This document shows, in pieces, positions 32,937 to 45,684 of a stretch of 64,000 nt of DNA. Position 1 is the first letter of the stretch, and each line of letters begins with the position of its first letter. A program made the position numbers and the translations under genes. This DNA is from Platerodrilus igneus (Eukaryota > Arthropoda > Insecta > Coleoptera > Lycidae): contig JARFIW010001178.1 in assembly GCA_036346225.1 (NCBI GenBank), positions 124,001-188,000 on the forward strand, read 5' to 3'. The notes under the pieces were generated by a model. That model was not told the origin of the DNA and did no database searches. It saw nothing but the letters and a program-made list of their open reading frames with translations.

Positions 32937-34975
32937 TTTCTTGCTAATTTAAATTGCTTATTAGAAATTGGTCTAAATCTACTGTGTTTAGCTAAATTTG
33001 TTTGTTTAAAGGAAATCGTAAGCATTACCTATTTTGTTCATTATCGATCTATATTACATGTTACAATACGAAATGCGCACTTCGTACCTCAATTATTAAA
33101 AATTGTCCATAAAATGTAATTCTTTTTTAAATAGAATTTTTTTTTGTGTATTGTCAATAAAAATTCGATGGCGATGTCCTTTCTTTGTCTATGTGAACCA
33201 TCCCACTCTCCGCTATTGTATAGTACGCCACCTCTAGATTTCTTTTATATTTTTTATAACTTATCGTAATTCGTGCGGGTGCTTATTTTACTTTACTTTC
33301 TTTTCGGTTTCAGCCTGGTCCGTGCATTTTACCGTAGCAACTCACAATTAAAGGAAATACTTTTATAACGAATAAATAACGAATTCATTTGCATTCCGAA
33401 ACTACGTCAATGCATAGGCTGCACAAGAGATACTGACCTTGACGGACCGCCAAGCTATTCTTGGGCGTTCAGGCATGACAGAGCACGTCCATCCTATGTA
33501 GCGAAAGCGAACGTGCCGCACTGATTTCATATGTAAGCAATGGCGGGACGCGCATTGATCACCGAGCTCTAAGAGCGAGAAGTAGAATTCCACGTGCTGA
33601 CTGACGAGCATGGAATAGTGAGGGTGGCATCATATTGTAAATATAAAATCTTTAAAAATATATTTGCATAAATACCAATGTCTTGTCTATGACTTAACAT
33701 CCCTAGATAACGTTTGTCATTTCATTAATGATAAAAGTGGAAGTGTTAAACCCCTCGCAGGAATCTGTATCCACCATTGACGAAAATTAAATTAGTCACT
33801 TGTTCTAATAGTAAAGTGTAACAAACTATATATTTTTGAAAAGACGTGGATACATGTATTCCATATAAAATAACGTACAATTTTTACGTTAAAAGGCATT
33901 CTATATAAAAGGTCGTGCAATAGGATTTATACCCCATAAAGAACTTACGAAGTAAATAAATCAATTAATGAAAACCCCCATCCTACAATTTTTTTCATGT
34001 AAACAGTTATTAATCATCAAAATATATCATAATTTCGTGGCACTCCCTGTATTACCAAACATAAATGTAATTAAAGTACATTGAAAATTATGCCCAATCT
34101 AGACAAATTCAACCCACACAAAAATACCTCATTTGTTCTTTCAAATGTTGTGTAAAATTTAACAATGTTATGTAGATATCCATTTAACGAAGAAAATATT
34201 AATTTTGGCATCTTCTTGGATGAATTTTAACTCCTGTACCATTTGGAGGATGGCAATTACAAAAAAAAAAAATCGTAAAGGCTTGAAGCAATTTATACTA
34301 TCGCTCAAAACACATTATCTAAATAGTATGAACTAAAATAATTAAAAATATATGTTGTTAAAAATGTATAAATGCATAAAAAGTCCCAAAATTAGATGCC
34401 TTAGATGTCTTAGAATTACAGTTAATTGAGAACAAGAATATTGTTGTAGTTTATTAATGAACATGAAACCGACAACCAGTTAAAAAGAATGCCCTTAAAG
34501 AATTGTCAGATTTAGGGACATTTCCAACTCCAAAATTAAAATTTTAAAAATGGGTGTGATTCTTTTGAGATATAGCAAAACAGCTCAAGTACACGTTTAA
34601 AATTTGCGTTTACTGTGATTCAACAAACACACAGGCAATAAGCACATCCTGTGGTATTATTTACACACATGAAAATAATGAACTTGTTATGACATCAGTT
34701 TACACCCAATACTTGTACTATACTTCTGGCATCCCCATACACACCGGATACAAATTATATTTCTAGTGACCTCCTTTATACACATCCGATTTGTTATGGC
34801 AACGATGCCACAATTGGGTGAAACACAAGGTGCCGATCTTCCTTGAAATGGAGTGTATGGCGATTCGGCCTAGTGCGCTGAAATACTAAATTTTTTTGTA
34901 GATCGGCAAGCCACAAAACTCTCAAGTGACCACAATTGATGTTATAGCCTGGAGTCCACAGTAAACACCCGCACC

Positions 34976-35004
34976 TGTGTGTGTGTGTGCGCGTGCGTGC
35001 GTGC

Positions 35005-35043
<39 letters not shown>

Positions 35044-36294
35044 TGCGTGCGTCTTCGCGTACGTGCGCACGCGTGCGCGTGCGTGCGTGTGTGCGCGCGC
35101 ACGTGCGCGCATCTGGGCGGGTAAACGTATGTGCGTGTGTGTGGGTGTGTGCGCGCGTGCGTGCGAGCGCGCGCGTGTGTGCGCGTGTATGCGTGCGTGT
35201 GCGCGCGCGTGTAAGCGCGCGTGTGCGCACGTGTGTGTGCGCGTGTGTGGGTGTATGCGTGTGTGTGTGCGCGCGTGTGTGCGCGTGTATGCGCGCGTGG
35301 GTGCGCGTGTGTGCGCGCGCGTGTGCGCGCGCGTGTGTGCGCGCGCGTGTGCGCGTGTGCGCGCGCGTGTGTGGGCGTGTGTGTGGGCGTGTGTGTGCGT
35401 GTGTGTGTGCATGTGTCTCTGTCTGTGTGTGTGTGTGCGTGCGTGTGTGTGTGTGTGCGTGCGTGTGTGCGCGTGTGCGCGCGCGTGTGTGTGCGCGCGC
35501 GTGTGTGTGTGCGCGCGTGGGTGTGTGTGTGCGTGCGCGCCTGTGTGCGCGTGCGTGGGCGCGTGCGTGGGCGTGCGTGGGCGCGTGCGTGTGTCTGTGT
35601 GTGTCTGCGTGTCTATGTGCGTGCGTGCGTGCATGCGTGTGCGCACGCACGCGCGCGTGTGTGTGCGCGCGCGTGTGCGCGTGTGCGCGCGCGTGTGCGC
35701 ACGTTTGCGTGCGCGTATGCGCGCGCGCATGCGCGCGCGCGTGCGCGCGCGTGTGTGCGCGTGTGTGCGCTCGCGTGTGCGTGCGCGCGTGTGTGTGAGC
35801 GCGCGTGTGTGTGCGTGCGTGCGCGCGCCCGTGCGTGCGTGCGCACGCGCCCGTGTGCGCGCGTGTGCACGCGCGCGTTTGCGCGCTCGTGCGCGCTCGT
35901 GTGCGCGCGCGTTTGCGCGCGTGTGTGCGCGCGTATGTGCTTGCGCGTGTGTGTGCGCGCGTGTGTGGACGTGTGTGTGGGCGTGTGTGTGGGTGTGTGT
36001 GGGTGTGTGTGGGCGTGTGTGTGGGCGTGTGTGTGTGTGTGCACGCGTGTGTGTGCGTGCGTGTGCGTACGTGTGTGCGTGTGTGCGCGTGTGTGTGCGT
36101 GTGTGTGTGCGTGCGCGTGTGTCTATGTGTCTGTGTGTCTGTGTCTGTGTATGTGTGTCTGTGTGCGTGTGTGCGCGTGTGCGCGCGCGTGCGTGCGTGT
36201 GCGCGTGGGCGCACGGGTGCGCGGGCGCGTGCGTGGGTGCGTGCGCGCGGGCGCGTGCGTGGGTGGGTGCGCGTGCGCGTGTGCGTGTGTGTGC
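34976..36294. repeat. 1.3-kb GTGCGC alternating purine-pyrimidine tract
   Basis: Almost entirely alternating purine/pyrimidine (GT and GC steps, few AT) for 1319 bp, a variant GTGCGC satellite. Such sequence readily adopts Z-DNA. The long open frames on both strands (up to 447 codons, Cys-Val-Arg or Thr-His-Arg repeats) exist only because TAA/TAG/TGA cannot be built from these steps. Confidence 0.95.
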
Positions 36295-36634
36295 TATATT
36301 TATAAATTGGAACTTTACTTAAGATTGATATGTATTAACCAAAATCTGTTTTGTGGTTGGTGAGTTTTGCATGGGATTTATGTTTGTTAAACAAAAGGAA
36401 GTAAATGTATTAGTTTGGTTGTTTGAACTTTTAGTTTCTTATTTCGTGGTATAGTGAATTATTTTGGGTTAATCCTAGAACCGTGGAACATTTCTCGTTG
36501 TTTCTGCTTGTTCCTGGCACCCGTATTGTACTTAGTTTTGACTCTTTGGATTTATCTGCTTAGTTCCTTACGGTACCTTGAAGGTATCGTCGAACCTACC
36601 ACCGGAGCACTCATTGTCATCGTAACTTTAAGGA
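36295..36634. other. Unassigned flank of the nested insertion stack
   Basis: No gene recognised. It is the left flank of the element that begins at 36639. Before that insertion it was continuous with 56523 onward. Confidence 0.5.
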
Positions 36635-36638
36635 ACGC

Positions 36639-38968
36639 TATAATTGTTTTTCTCTACTGGTTGGGTTAACTAGTTAGGGGTTATTTTTATATCCCAAATG
36701 TGACCAGTGGCCTTTAAGGAAAGATTTTCCGACTATGCTAGGGGTCTATTCCTTGGGCAGAGCTTATGAGGATTGGTCGTGGTTCTTTTTACAAAGCATT
36801 ATTTTCTCACCAGGGCTAGATTCTTAACAAAACAGGGGTAAGTAGGGCGCCACCAAGTCATTAATTTTTAAAGACAGGGTTTCCCTAAGGGGGACTTGGG
36901 AATCCTTAGAGAGGAATACCGTATTAACTGCTAACGCAGAAGCTGTAAAGAAAATTTAATTAAATTAACAAAAATGAGGACACAAGAGGTATTCTCTTGT
37001 TACCTCATATAAAAAGACAGCAAAGATTAATCATGCAAACAATTTTATGAACACAGATTTTATGTTCCAAATTCTGAAAAGGCTATTAAAGCTTCTTGTT
37101 AAATTGGGGTTACCACTTTATGCTATTTGATCTTATACCTGGTTACTCTATTTCTGAACGTACTTGTTCAGAATAAAACAATTAATTAAGAAAATTAAAT
37201 GTTGCTTCTTTAATTAAAAATTGTTCCTTCCTAAAAATTGTAAATATAAAATTTATGTTTAAGAAAAGATAATACAAGTTTCATCTACTCATAAGGTAGG
37301 ATTATATATTCAAAAGAAATATCAAAAACTTTAAATGTTGCTTTCGTTACAAAAATTTAACTTGAATTTATACCAGAAATATCAGATCTGTTATTCTGTT
37401 TACATATTTATAAAAAATTAACTAAATTGTCTATTAATTCATAATTCAGAAATTGTAAGTGAAATCATGCATAATGAAACATTAATAAGAACTCTTAAGG
37501 TTTGCTTAATTTCATTAAAAATAGTAACTGTGATTACACTGCACTGATATTGACTATAAAAATTTACAAAGTCCTTTTTAGTTTGTTAAACGAATTATTG
37601 GTAATAAGTTGTTACAAACATATTTTCTGTAGCAGCATTGTATCAAAGATCACCAAATGTAGACGTGATGTAAGAATAATACTAACTCTCACCTTGATTC
37701 AGCAGGTGTTGTTTACGTGATGGTGTTACAGCATGTTAGAGCAGGTGTTAATACATACGTTCTACAGAAAACAAGTGACGTAGAATCCACATGTTCTACA
37801 GGACACAAACAGCTGCGTGATCCTTGAACCGGATCATAAGAACTTAATGCGTTTTCTTATACGCACAAACTGGACCAACCAAAATCCAATACAAAACTTA
37901 GATGTTCTACTGTGTGTAGATCTTGACCAAAATAATTACCATCGTATAGTTGTCATCCTAATTACTTGTAATTTCACACTCGCAACTTCAAAAAGACCAT
38001 TTCAATTCATCATCGGACTACATTTCCAAACCATAAAAATTTCTACGTACTTTGTAGAACGTTTCCTTAAAATCCAAACATTATTTTCTCGCATAACATT
38101 ACATTGAATCCAACTATTCATCGTAAGGTTGAAGGGCGTTCATACTGGATCGATATTTCGTATCGCAAAGTTGACGTGAATGAACTATAACTTGTACTCG
38201 CAGATGCGAAGGTAGAATTATTATCATCTTGAAACACAGCTTTCAGACTACCTTATTTTTATAAAACCAGATAAGGCGGGTTCATTCTAACAAATGAATA
38301 TACGGAGAAGCCTTACAATTGATATACAAAACGATTTCTTAAAAAATTCTTTCTCTACATTTGCAGGAGAATTATAAAATAAATATCTAATCGAAGATTT
38401 GCCGGAGCATTTCAATAAGTATTTAATTGAAGGTTTTCTAACGAAGCATTGAAAGACATATTTAATTGAAACTTTTACGAAGTTATTTAAGAAATATTTT
38501 AAGTGATATTTAAACAAATATCCATAGAATTATTAAAAAAAAAAGAGCGCTACAACAAAATTATTCAGTTTGTCTAGTAACTTATTTTTAACTCTTACCA
38601 TTATTAAAACTACTAAACCTAGTGTTCAGTGCACTAGGGCTCCACTACCGCACAAGGCCAGACGCAAATTACATGCTAGAACCCTTTGGGTTTCCATGTT
38701 CGTTCTCGACGAGAGTTCTAGCTAAAGTGAGTGCTGATGCAATATGCATGAAACAGGAAAGCTGTTTGGCCTTGATAATATTCATACTAACATTTAACGC
38801 CTGATGTTAACAACCAAACTAGCATTTCTGTATGACGGTTAGAACTCATAATACCAATACTGGTATTTATTTATTTAAAAATTGTTTACGTGATATAAAT
38901 GACTAGACAAAAGGTTTGTGAAACTAAAAATTCATTGACGTTCTGCAGTGGTTAAAAAAACTGTTACA
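36639..38968 (-). repeat. 3' LTR of the gag-only element
   Basis: 2330 bp, plus-strand ends TATAATTG...CTGTTACA. It contains the shared GGCGCCACC block (about 36846), a TATA box on the minus strand (near 36690) and short degenerate ATTTAATTGAA repeats (about 38340-38520). Confidence 0.85.
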
Positions 38969-39589
38969 CTGCCTCTCTCCAAAAAGAAAAAAAATCTTTT
39001 CTTAGGACCAAAGATTTTTTTTTATAACCTTAAGCAAAATATGAACCTGAGGATTGAATCCTCTATAACTGACCTGTGTGAGAATAAAAAAATAAAAAAT
39101 GGGGGATTAGTATAATTAAAAGTGAGTGTTTTTAGTAGCTACGCGTACTATACGTCCTTAAGGAAACAAAATCGGTATGACACTATCGGGAATTGTCGCA
39201 ATCGGGAAGTCCAAAAAAATTAACAAGATTCACAGGTCTTTATCAAACTCTACTAACTAGAACCAAAACGAGAGAGAAACTCTCCAGACTAATATTAAGC
39301 AAAAACTATTAACAATGATACTAGGGATAGTACCCAGACTACAAAAAAATTCGAATCTTTAAACTATATACAAAACTTATGCTTGCGATGGCAACTCAAC
39401 TCTAAGAACATAACTAGAGCCCTTTTCAAAAAAAGGCAACAACAAAATATTTCATCAGCAAAAGTATCAAGTGCCATCACAACTCTTTCATTACCCTAAA
39501 CGTAAGCATGACTTGCTTACCGCAACAACTATTTTAGCGACCTGCTAAAATACTCTAAATCTCAACACTAATGTGAATTCATCACATTA

Positions 39590-39970
39590 TCAACTCTACT
39601 AATAATTGTGCTATCAGCACATTCTCACTATAACCAACTAAACTGTGAGCAACTGGCTCACTTAGCACATCTAAACTCAAATTGTGCAATTAGCACTTAT
39701 GCAACTTTACCAACTAAAATGTGAGCAACTGGCTCACTCAACACATTTGAACTCAAATTGTGCAATTTGCACTTACTCAAATTCGCTAACAAAACTGTGA
39801 GCATCCGACTCACCTATTACACCTCAACTCTACTGGTGCAATCTACACTAACTCAAATTCACCAAAAAATTGTGAGCACCTGGCTCACTCTCACACTCTA
39901 ACTCAGTAGTGAGTAGCTAACTCCACTACTAATTGTGCTTCCTGCACAAACGCAACTAAACCAACACGAG
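39590..39970. repeat. Degenerate tandem repeats with GTGAGC(A)nCTGGCTCAC words
   Basis: About five diverged units of roughly 70-80 bp. Each has a GTGAGCA..TGGCTCAC semi-palindrome followed by a TTGTGCAAT.TGCAC(T/A) semi-palindrome. Each unit can fold into two small hairpins. Confidence 0.65.
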
Positions 39971-40084
39971 TGAGCAACCAGCTCGCCTGCTATACTCTAA
40001 CTATTTAGTGAACTAAACTGTGACTGCTCTCGAGCGTCACTAAACTAAATACTCAAAAAAAATCATTACATTCCACTCAACCAA

Positions 40085-41150
40085 GTACACACTGCTGAGC
40101 GACCAACTCATCACGAGTCTCGTCTAGACTTACGCATTTCTTGATGGAATGCCTATATGCGAAAAGAACACACCATGGTCCTTTGCATACTCAATAGAAG
40201 ACCAGTCCTTAATGGACAAAAATGTCTTCCTCTACAAACTCTACAAAAAAATTTCACACCAGTTAACACGTTGTAAACCTAAAGGATTTCGTCCGTCGAC
40301 ATTTTACGAGGCAAACAAAATTCGTCTGTCAACTACGAAAAAAACAAAAAAAAATTAATTGTTAACGGTCTGAATACACACACATAAATACACGGAAAGG
40401 TGTTCTTGAGAACACGGTACGTACGCATGGGCAAGGTGCTTCTTGGGTTACATTGTGTACACAGGGAATGTGTCTCTAACAACACAATACGTACGCATGG
40501 GGAAAATGATTTTAATAATACGCTCTATTACCAACAGGGTTTTTATACTTTAACTTCCTATTCTAATATTTGATATTAAATTGAAACCATATACAAAAAA
40601 AATTTAGACGAAGTTCTTCCTCTTATCCTTTTATACAAAAACAAAACTAAATGAACCATACAAGGTATACTTGACATCAAACTTAACTTGGGGAGCAACA
40701 ACTAACTATATTGAAATAGCATCCTTCTGGTCTACTATCGAAAAAGGTTTCAGATCTTTTATATGCCACTTTCCGGCTTTCGTACCAAACAACTCAGACC
40801 TTCAAAGGAAATTAATCTCGACGATAGCTAACAAAAATTAATATACAGGTACACTCTCTTTAACCTCTAGCCATACCGATGGAATAAGTTATAGTCAGGC
40901 TGTCCTTATAACAAAAATTGCTTCACAACGCATAACATGCTAGAATGACAGACTCTTTCTCGAGCCTCACATAGACTACTCTACAAAAAATTTTTTATCA
41001 CCAAACTCTAAATTAGTGATGCCAAGAAAATATTAGGAACGACAACTCTCCTCGAGTCTCGTCTAGACTTACGCACTGCTGAGCGACCAACTCCTCACGA
41101 GTCTCGTCTAGACTTACGCGCTGCTGAGCGACCAACTCCAACGACTAGCA
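40085..41150. repeat. Dispersed CACGAGTCTCGTCTAGACTTACGC repeats
   Basis: A unit reading CTGCTGAGCGACCAACTC then ACGAGTCTCGTCTAGAC occurs at 40090-40140 and twice in tandem at 41050-41140 (about 50-bp period). Confidence 0.75.
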
Positions 41151-41408
41151 TCGCCTACTCTACTCAAAACTAAATACATTGCGTTGCAACGCCGATATAA
41201 ACCATAAAATTGTCATTAAACCAAAAACCATGTCTATGCACAAGGACAATTCTCAAACGACATGACGACAGCACAAACCACTGTACCTAATTTACCAAAA
41301 CATTATTCCGTGTACTCTGTAGATAGTAACTGAATGAAACGAACTGATTTGTTTATTATTGTTCATGTGAGTCGCTTATTTTTGAACATGACTGACACGA
41401 AATTGATG

Positions 41409-42638
41409 TTACACCTTTACTTCCACATTTAAAACAAAATTTTTCAGAGGGGCTCTACAATAATTAAACGTATGACCTGGACGTGTACAATTCCAACACA
41501 CGAATTTCCTGACTCTCTCCACGCCTGGTGACTTCACATCTAAAGGTTTTTCTTGACTTACTACCTGGACTTGAGGAGATGAAGATTTGTTTCTATAAAC
41601 CCTACTACAAACTGAAGTATTTCTAACTTCTTCTTGACATTTATTCTCAGACTGTGACCTAAAATTTTTACGATACCAAAAATTATCTTTTGACGGAGTA
41701 ACTACCATAGTTTGTGTTGACTGAACTGCCTCTTCAATATTTTTACCTCATTTTACTAATGTAGAAACATTATTAATCTCGGACAGAGCAAGTTGGGTAA
41801 CGTAAGTTGGTAATAAATTTTTCCTCATTATACGAACCTTCGTAATTTCTGCAGGCATCTTGGGTAACCTACTAAATAAACTCTCAATATGGGCCACAAA
41901 CAAAACTACAGACTTTCTTTTGATGACGTGATTTAATCTTTTCCCATAGTTCATCTTCAACATGAGCAGGAAGAAAATCTTCCTTCAATCGACTTACTAA
42001 AGATCTCCAATCCTTCACGGAATTCCTAATTTGTCTAAACCAAACGAGGGCATCATTCACGAATAACTCTGCAGAGGCGTTATACAAGTCGTCCTCAGTT
42101 ACTTTACGTGACTGTGCTAACTCTTCGATTCTTTCTAGGAATTGAAAAAGCTATTTAGGATCTCCAGAAAATTTAACACACCATGTTCCTATGGGTAAGG
42201 GTGATGTTACATACGTGACTGTATTAAGGGGATCCTTATAACAAGGAGAGATAAGTTTACTGACTCATTTAAACTACTAGACTTATCTTTCGCCTTGTCG
42301 AACAATTCTGCTTCGATAATAAGGATCGGAGCCAACGTCTCTCGCACAAATACAACTGCTTCCTCATGATTCTGTGATGGCAGCTTCATCCTCTTAACTC
42401 GACCAGTTAGGTGTACTAGTCTTGACTGTACCCTTTTAAAAATAGAGTCAGAAGGATCACCTTCAAATTTTGATAAAACATTTTTAATCGACAAAACGGT
42501 ATTGTTGATTTCCTCACACTCTACTGAAAATTCTATATTATAATCTGTAAGATCTATTAGACATCCTGGTTTATTCGATTCTTTCGCTAATAGACGACTT
42601 AATATTTTCCGCTTGTCTACAACTGGTCTAGAACTCAA
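41409..42638 (-). pseudogene. gag: gag of the long-LTR element
   Basis: Frames 42638-42207 (N-terminal domain), 42087-41884 and 41963-41748 (capsid: ALVWFRQIRNSVKDWRSLV, LFVAHIESLFSRLP, YVTQLALSEI) and 41708-41409. The last frame is basic and ends with a CCHC zinc knuckle CWNCTRPGHTFNYC. The four frames overlap or abut, so three or more frameshifts/stops separate them. Gag would form the particle shell and bind RNA. The gene ends without any downstream protease frame. Confidence 0.8.
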
Positions 42639-43231
42639 TTCCTCTTATTCGGAGTTCATAATCTAACTCTTCTTTGAGTAAGTGCACAACCTGAAAAGTA
42701 TCAGCCATTTTTATACTCATATAAAATCAATATCAAAAAACTAACTAAAATCTTGGAATTTAAAAATTTCAAATCCAAATTTATCTCAACTATTCACAAT
42801 TGACAAAATATTTTCTATAGGGGAACTAAAATTAGATCTAGAATTCGCAACTTCTTCCTACAGATGACTAACTTACTACAACAACCATTCTCTTGCTTCC
42901 AATTAATTCATTAAGTCTTTAATCAAAAAAATTTATGCGACAGCGTGGCAATATTCTCAACGACAGAAATCTAATTACTACCTTTTAGTAGGTTCAAAAA
43001 AAATTAACATTCACAACGTTGTATCAACATAGCCGTTAACAATCGAAACCTCTAACACAAGGTTTTTTTTATACTCGTGCCTTGTGTGAGTAAAAAACAA
43101 AGCCCCTTTTTGTTGGTGCTAGCAAAACAAACAAAGGCTATGTCTTAGGCGTAAGCAAAATAATCGAGCCTCAATTTAGGTGTAAGAAAAATAATCGAAC
43201 CTCAATTTAGGTGTAAGAAAAATAATAATCT

Positions 43232-43249
43232 AGCTCACGTTGGGCGCCA
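43232..43249 (-). promoter_or_regulatory. Primer-binding site, tRNA-Lys type
   Basis: The minus strand reads TGGCGCCCAACGTGAGCT one base inside the LTR. Its first 14 bases are the same as the tRNA-Lys1,2-complementary site of many retroelements. Confidence 0.85.
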
Positions 43250-43250
43250 G

Positions 43251-45679
43251 TATAATTGTTTTTCCCTACTGGTTGGATTAGCTAGTTAGGGGTTATTTTT
43301 ATATCCCAAATGTGACCAGTGGACTTTAAGAAAAGATTTCCTTAAAATGATGGAACGCAAATATCTTCCGACTATGCTAGGGGTCTATTCCTTGGGCAGA
43401 GCTTATGAGGATTGGTCGTGGTTCTTTTTACAAAGCATTATTTTCTTACTAGGGCTAGATTCTTAACAAAACAGGGGTTTGAGAAGGGCGCCACCAAGTC
43501 ATTAATTTTTAAACACAGGGTTTCCCTAAGGAGGACTTGGGAGTCCTTAGAGAGGAATGCCGTATTAACTGCTAACGCAGAAGCTGTAAAGAAAATTTAA
43601 TTAAATTAACAAAAATGAGGACACAAGAGGTATTCTCTTGTTACCTCATATAAAAAGGCAGCAAAGATTAATCATACAAACAATTTTATGAACACAGATT
43701 TCATGTTCCAAATTCTGAAAAGGCTATTATTAAAGCTTCTTGTTAAATTGGGGTTACCACTTTCTGCTATTTGATCTTATACCTGGTTACTCTATTTCTG
43801 AACGTACTTGTTCAGAATAAAACAATTAATTAAGAAAATTAAATGTTGCTTCTTTAATTAAAAGTTGTTCCTTCATAAAAATTGTAAATATAAAATTTAT
43901 GTTTAAGAAAAGATAATACAAGTTTCATCTACTCATAAGGTAAGATTATATATTCAAAAGAAATATCAAAAACTTTAAATGTTGCTTTCGTTACAAAAAT
44001 TTAACTTGAATTTATACCAGAAATATCAGATCTGTTATTCTGTTTACATATTTATAAAAATTAACTAAATTGTCTATTAATTCATAATTCAGAAATTGTA
44101 AGTGAAATCATGCATATATGAAACATTAATAAGAACTCTTAAAGTTTGCTTAATTTCATTAAAAATAGTAACTGTGATTACACTGCACTGATATTCACTA
44201 TAAAAATTTTCTAAAGTCCTTTTTAGTTTGTTAAACGGATTATTGGTAATAAGTTTGTTACAAAGATATTTTCTGAAGCAGCCTTGTATTAAAGATCACC
44301 AAATGTAGACGTGATGTAAGAATAATACTAATCTCTTACCTTGGTTCAGCAGGTGTTTTTACGTGATGGTGTTACAGCATGTTAGAGCAGGTGTTAATAC
44401 ATACGTTCTTCAGAAAACAAGTGACGTAGAATCCACATGTTCTACAGGACACAAACAGCTGCGTGTTTCTTGGACCGGATCATAAGAACTTAATGCGTTT
44501 TTTTACATGCACAAACTAGACCAACCAAAATCCAATACAAAACTTAGATGTTCTACTGTGTGTAGATCTCGACCAAAATAATTACCATCGTATAGTTTTC
44601 CTCCTAATTACTTGTAATTTCACACTCGCAACTTCAAAAAGACCATTTCAATTCATCATCGGACTATATTTCCAAACCATAAAAATTTCTACGTACTTTG
44701 TAGAACGTTTCCTTAAAATCCAAACATATTGTTTTCTCGCATAACATTACATTGAATCCAACTATTCATCGTAAGGTTGAAGGACGTTTTCATACTGGAT
44801 CGATATTTCGTATCGCAAAGTTGACGAGAATGAACTATAACTTGTACTCGTAGATGCGAAGGTAGAATTAATATCGTCTTGAAACACAGCTTTCAGACTG
44901 CCTTATTTTTATAAAACCAGATAAGGCGGGTTCATTCTAACAAATGAATATACGGAGAAGCCTTACAATTGATATACAAAACGATTTCTTAAAAAGTTCT
45001 TTCTCCACATTTGCAGGAGAATTATAAAATAAATATCTAACCGAAGATTTGACGGAGCATTTCAATAAGTATTTAATTGAAGGTTTTCTAACGAAGCATT
45101 GAAAGACATATTTAATTGAAATTTTTACGAAGTTATTTAAGAAATATTTTAAGTGCTTTACACAAATATTTAAACAAATATCCATAGAATTATTTAAAAA
45201 AACTATCAAAAGAATTATTAAATAGTTTATCAAAAGAAGTTATCAAAAGAAGTTATCAAAAGAATTTATCCAAGGAGTTTATCAAAAGAGCGCTACAACA
45301 AAATTATTCAGTTTGTCTAGTAACTTATTTTTAACTCTTACCATTATTAAAACCACTAAGCCTAGTGTTCAGCGCACTAGGGCTCCACTACCGCACACGG
45401 CCAGACGCAAAATACATGCTAGAACCCTTTGGGTTTCCATGTTGGTTCTCGACGAGAGTTCTAGCTAAAGTGAGTGCTGATGCAATATGCATGAAACAGG
45501 AAAGCTTGGCCTTGATAATATTTATACTAACATTTAACGCCTGATGTTAGCAACCAAACTAGCATTTCTGTATGGCGGTTAGAACTCATAATACCAATAC
45601 TGGTATTTATTTATTTAAAAATTGGTTTGTGAAACTAAAAATTCATTGACGTTCTGCAGTGGTCAAAAAAACTGTTACA
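43251..45679 (-). repeat. 5' LTR of the gag-only element
   Basis: 2429 bp. It is longer than its partner partly because of an ATCAAAAGAAGTT-type short tandem repeat at about 45203-45292 that is collapsed in the other LTR. The minus-strand TATA box GGATATAAAAATAA is at 43291-43306. Confidence 0.85.
45203..45292. repeat. Short tandem repeat, unit about 13 bp
   Basis: About six imperfect TATCAAAAGAA(G/T)T units inside the right LTR. The left LTR has only an A-run at this place. Confidence 0.8.
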
Positions 45680-45684
45680 ACGCA

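Larger units (their letters stand above)
31133..34975. other. Intergenic sequence
   Basis: 3.8 kb with no supported gene. It contains a strong hairpin (31589-31621), a candidate promoter (32900-32935) and a GC-richer patch at 33400-33610. Confidence 0.4.
38969..41408 (-). other. Non-coding interior of the gag-only element
   Basis: 2.4 kb between gag and the 3' LTR, where pol would be expected. No pol motif in any frame. It is C/A-rich on the plus strand and carries two families of internal repeats (39590-39970 and 40085-41150). Confidence 0.7.
36635..45683 (-). mobile_element. Long-LTR gag-only retrotransposon (TR-GAG/LARD-like)
   Basis: Two LTRs (36639-38968, 2330 bp; 43251-45679, 2429 bp) flank a 4.3-kb interior with gag on the minus strand. 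ACGC is duplicated at 36635-36638 and 45680-45683. Next to the 5' LTR is a perfect primer site (43232-43249) and next to the 3' LTR a purine-rich tract (GGAGAGAGGCAG, complement of 38969-38980). The structure is thus complete for reverse transcription, but no protease, RT or integrase is present in either strand. It probably depended on another element. The LTRs differ by several substitutions and indels, so it is older than gypsy-A, gypsy-C and the errantivirus. Confidence 0.85.

Noticed and set aside
34922..36363. Six long open frames (140-447 codons) of Cys-Val-Arg or Thr-His-Arg repeats
   Set aside because: They arise from a GTGCGC simple-sequence tract that cannot contain stop codons, and they appear on both strands and in several frames.
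36454..36669. Left-hand remainder of the piggyBac gene
   Set aside because: Although this flank was once continuous with 56523, its reverse complement shows no piggyBac motifs.
39590..41150. CRISPR-like array
   Set aside because: Repeats are degenerate, lack uniform spacers, and lie inside a eukaryotic LTR element.
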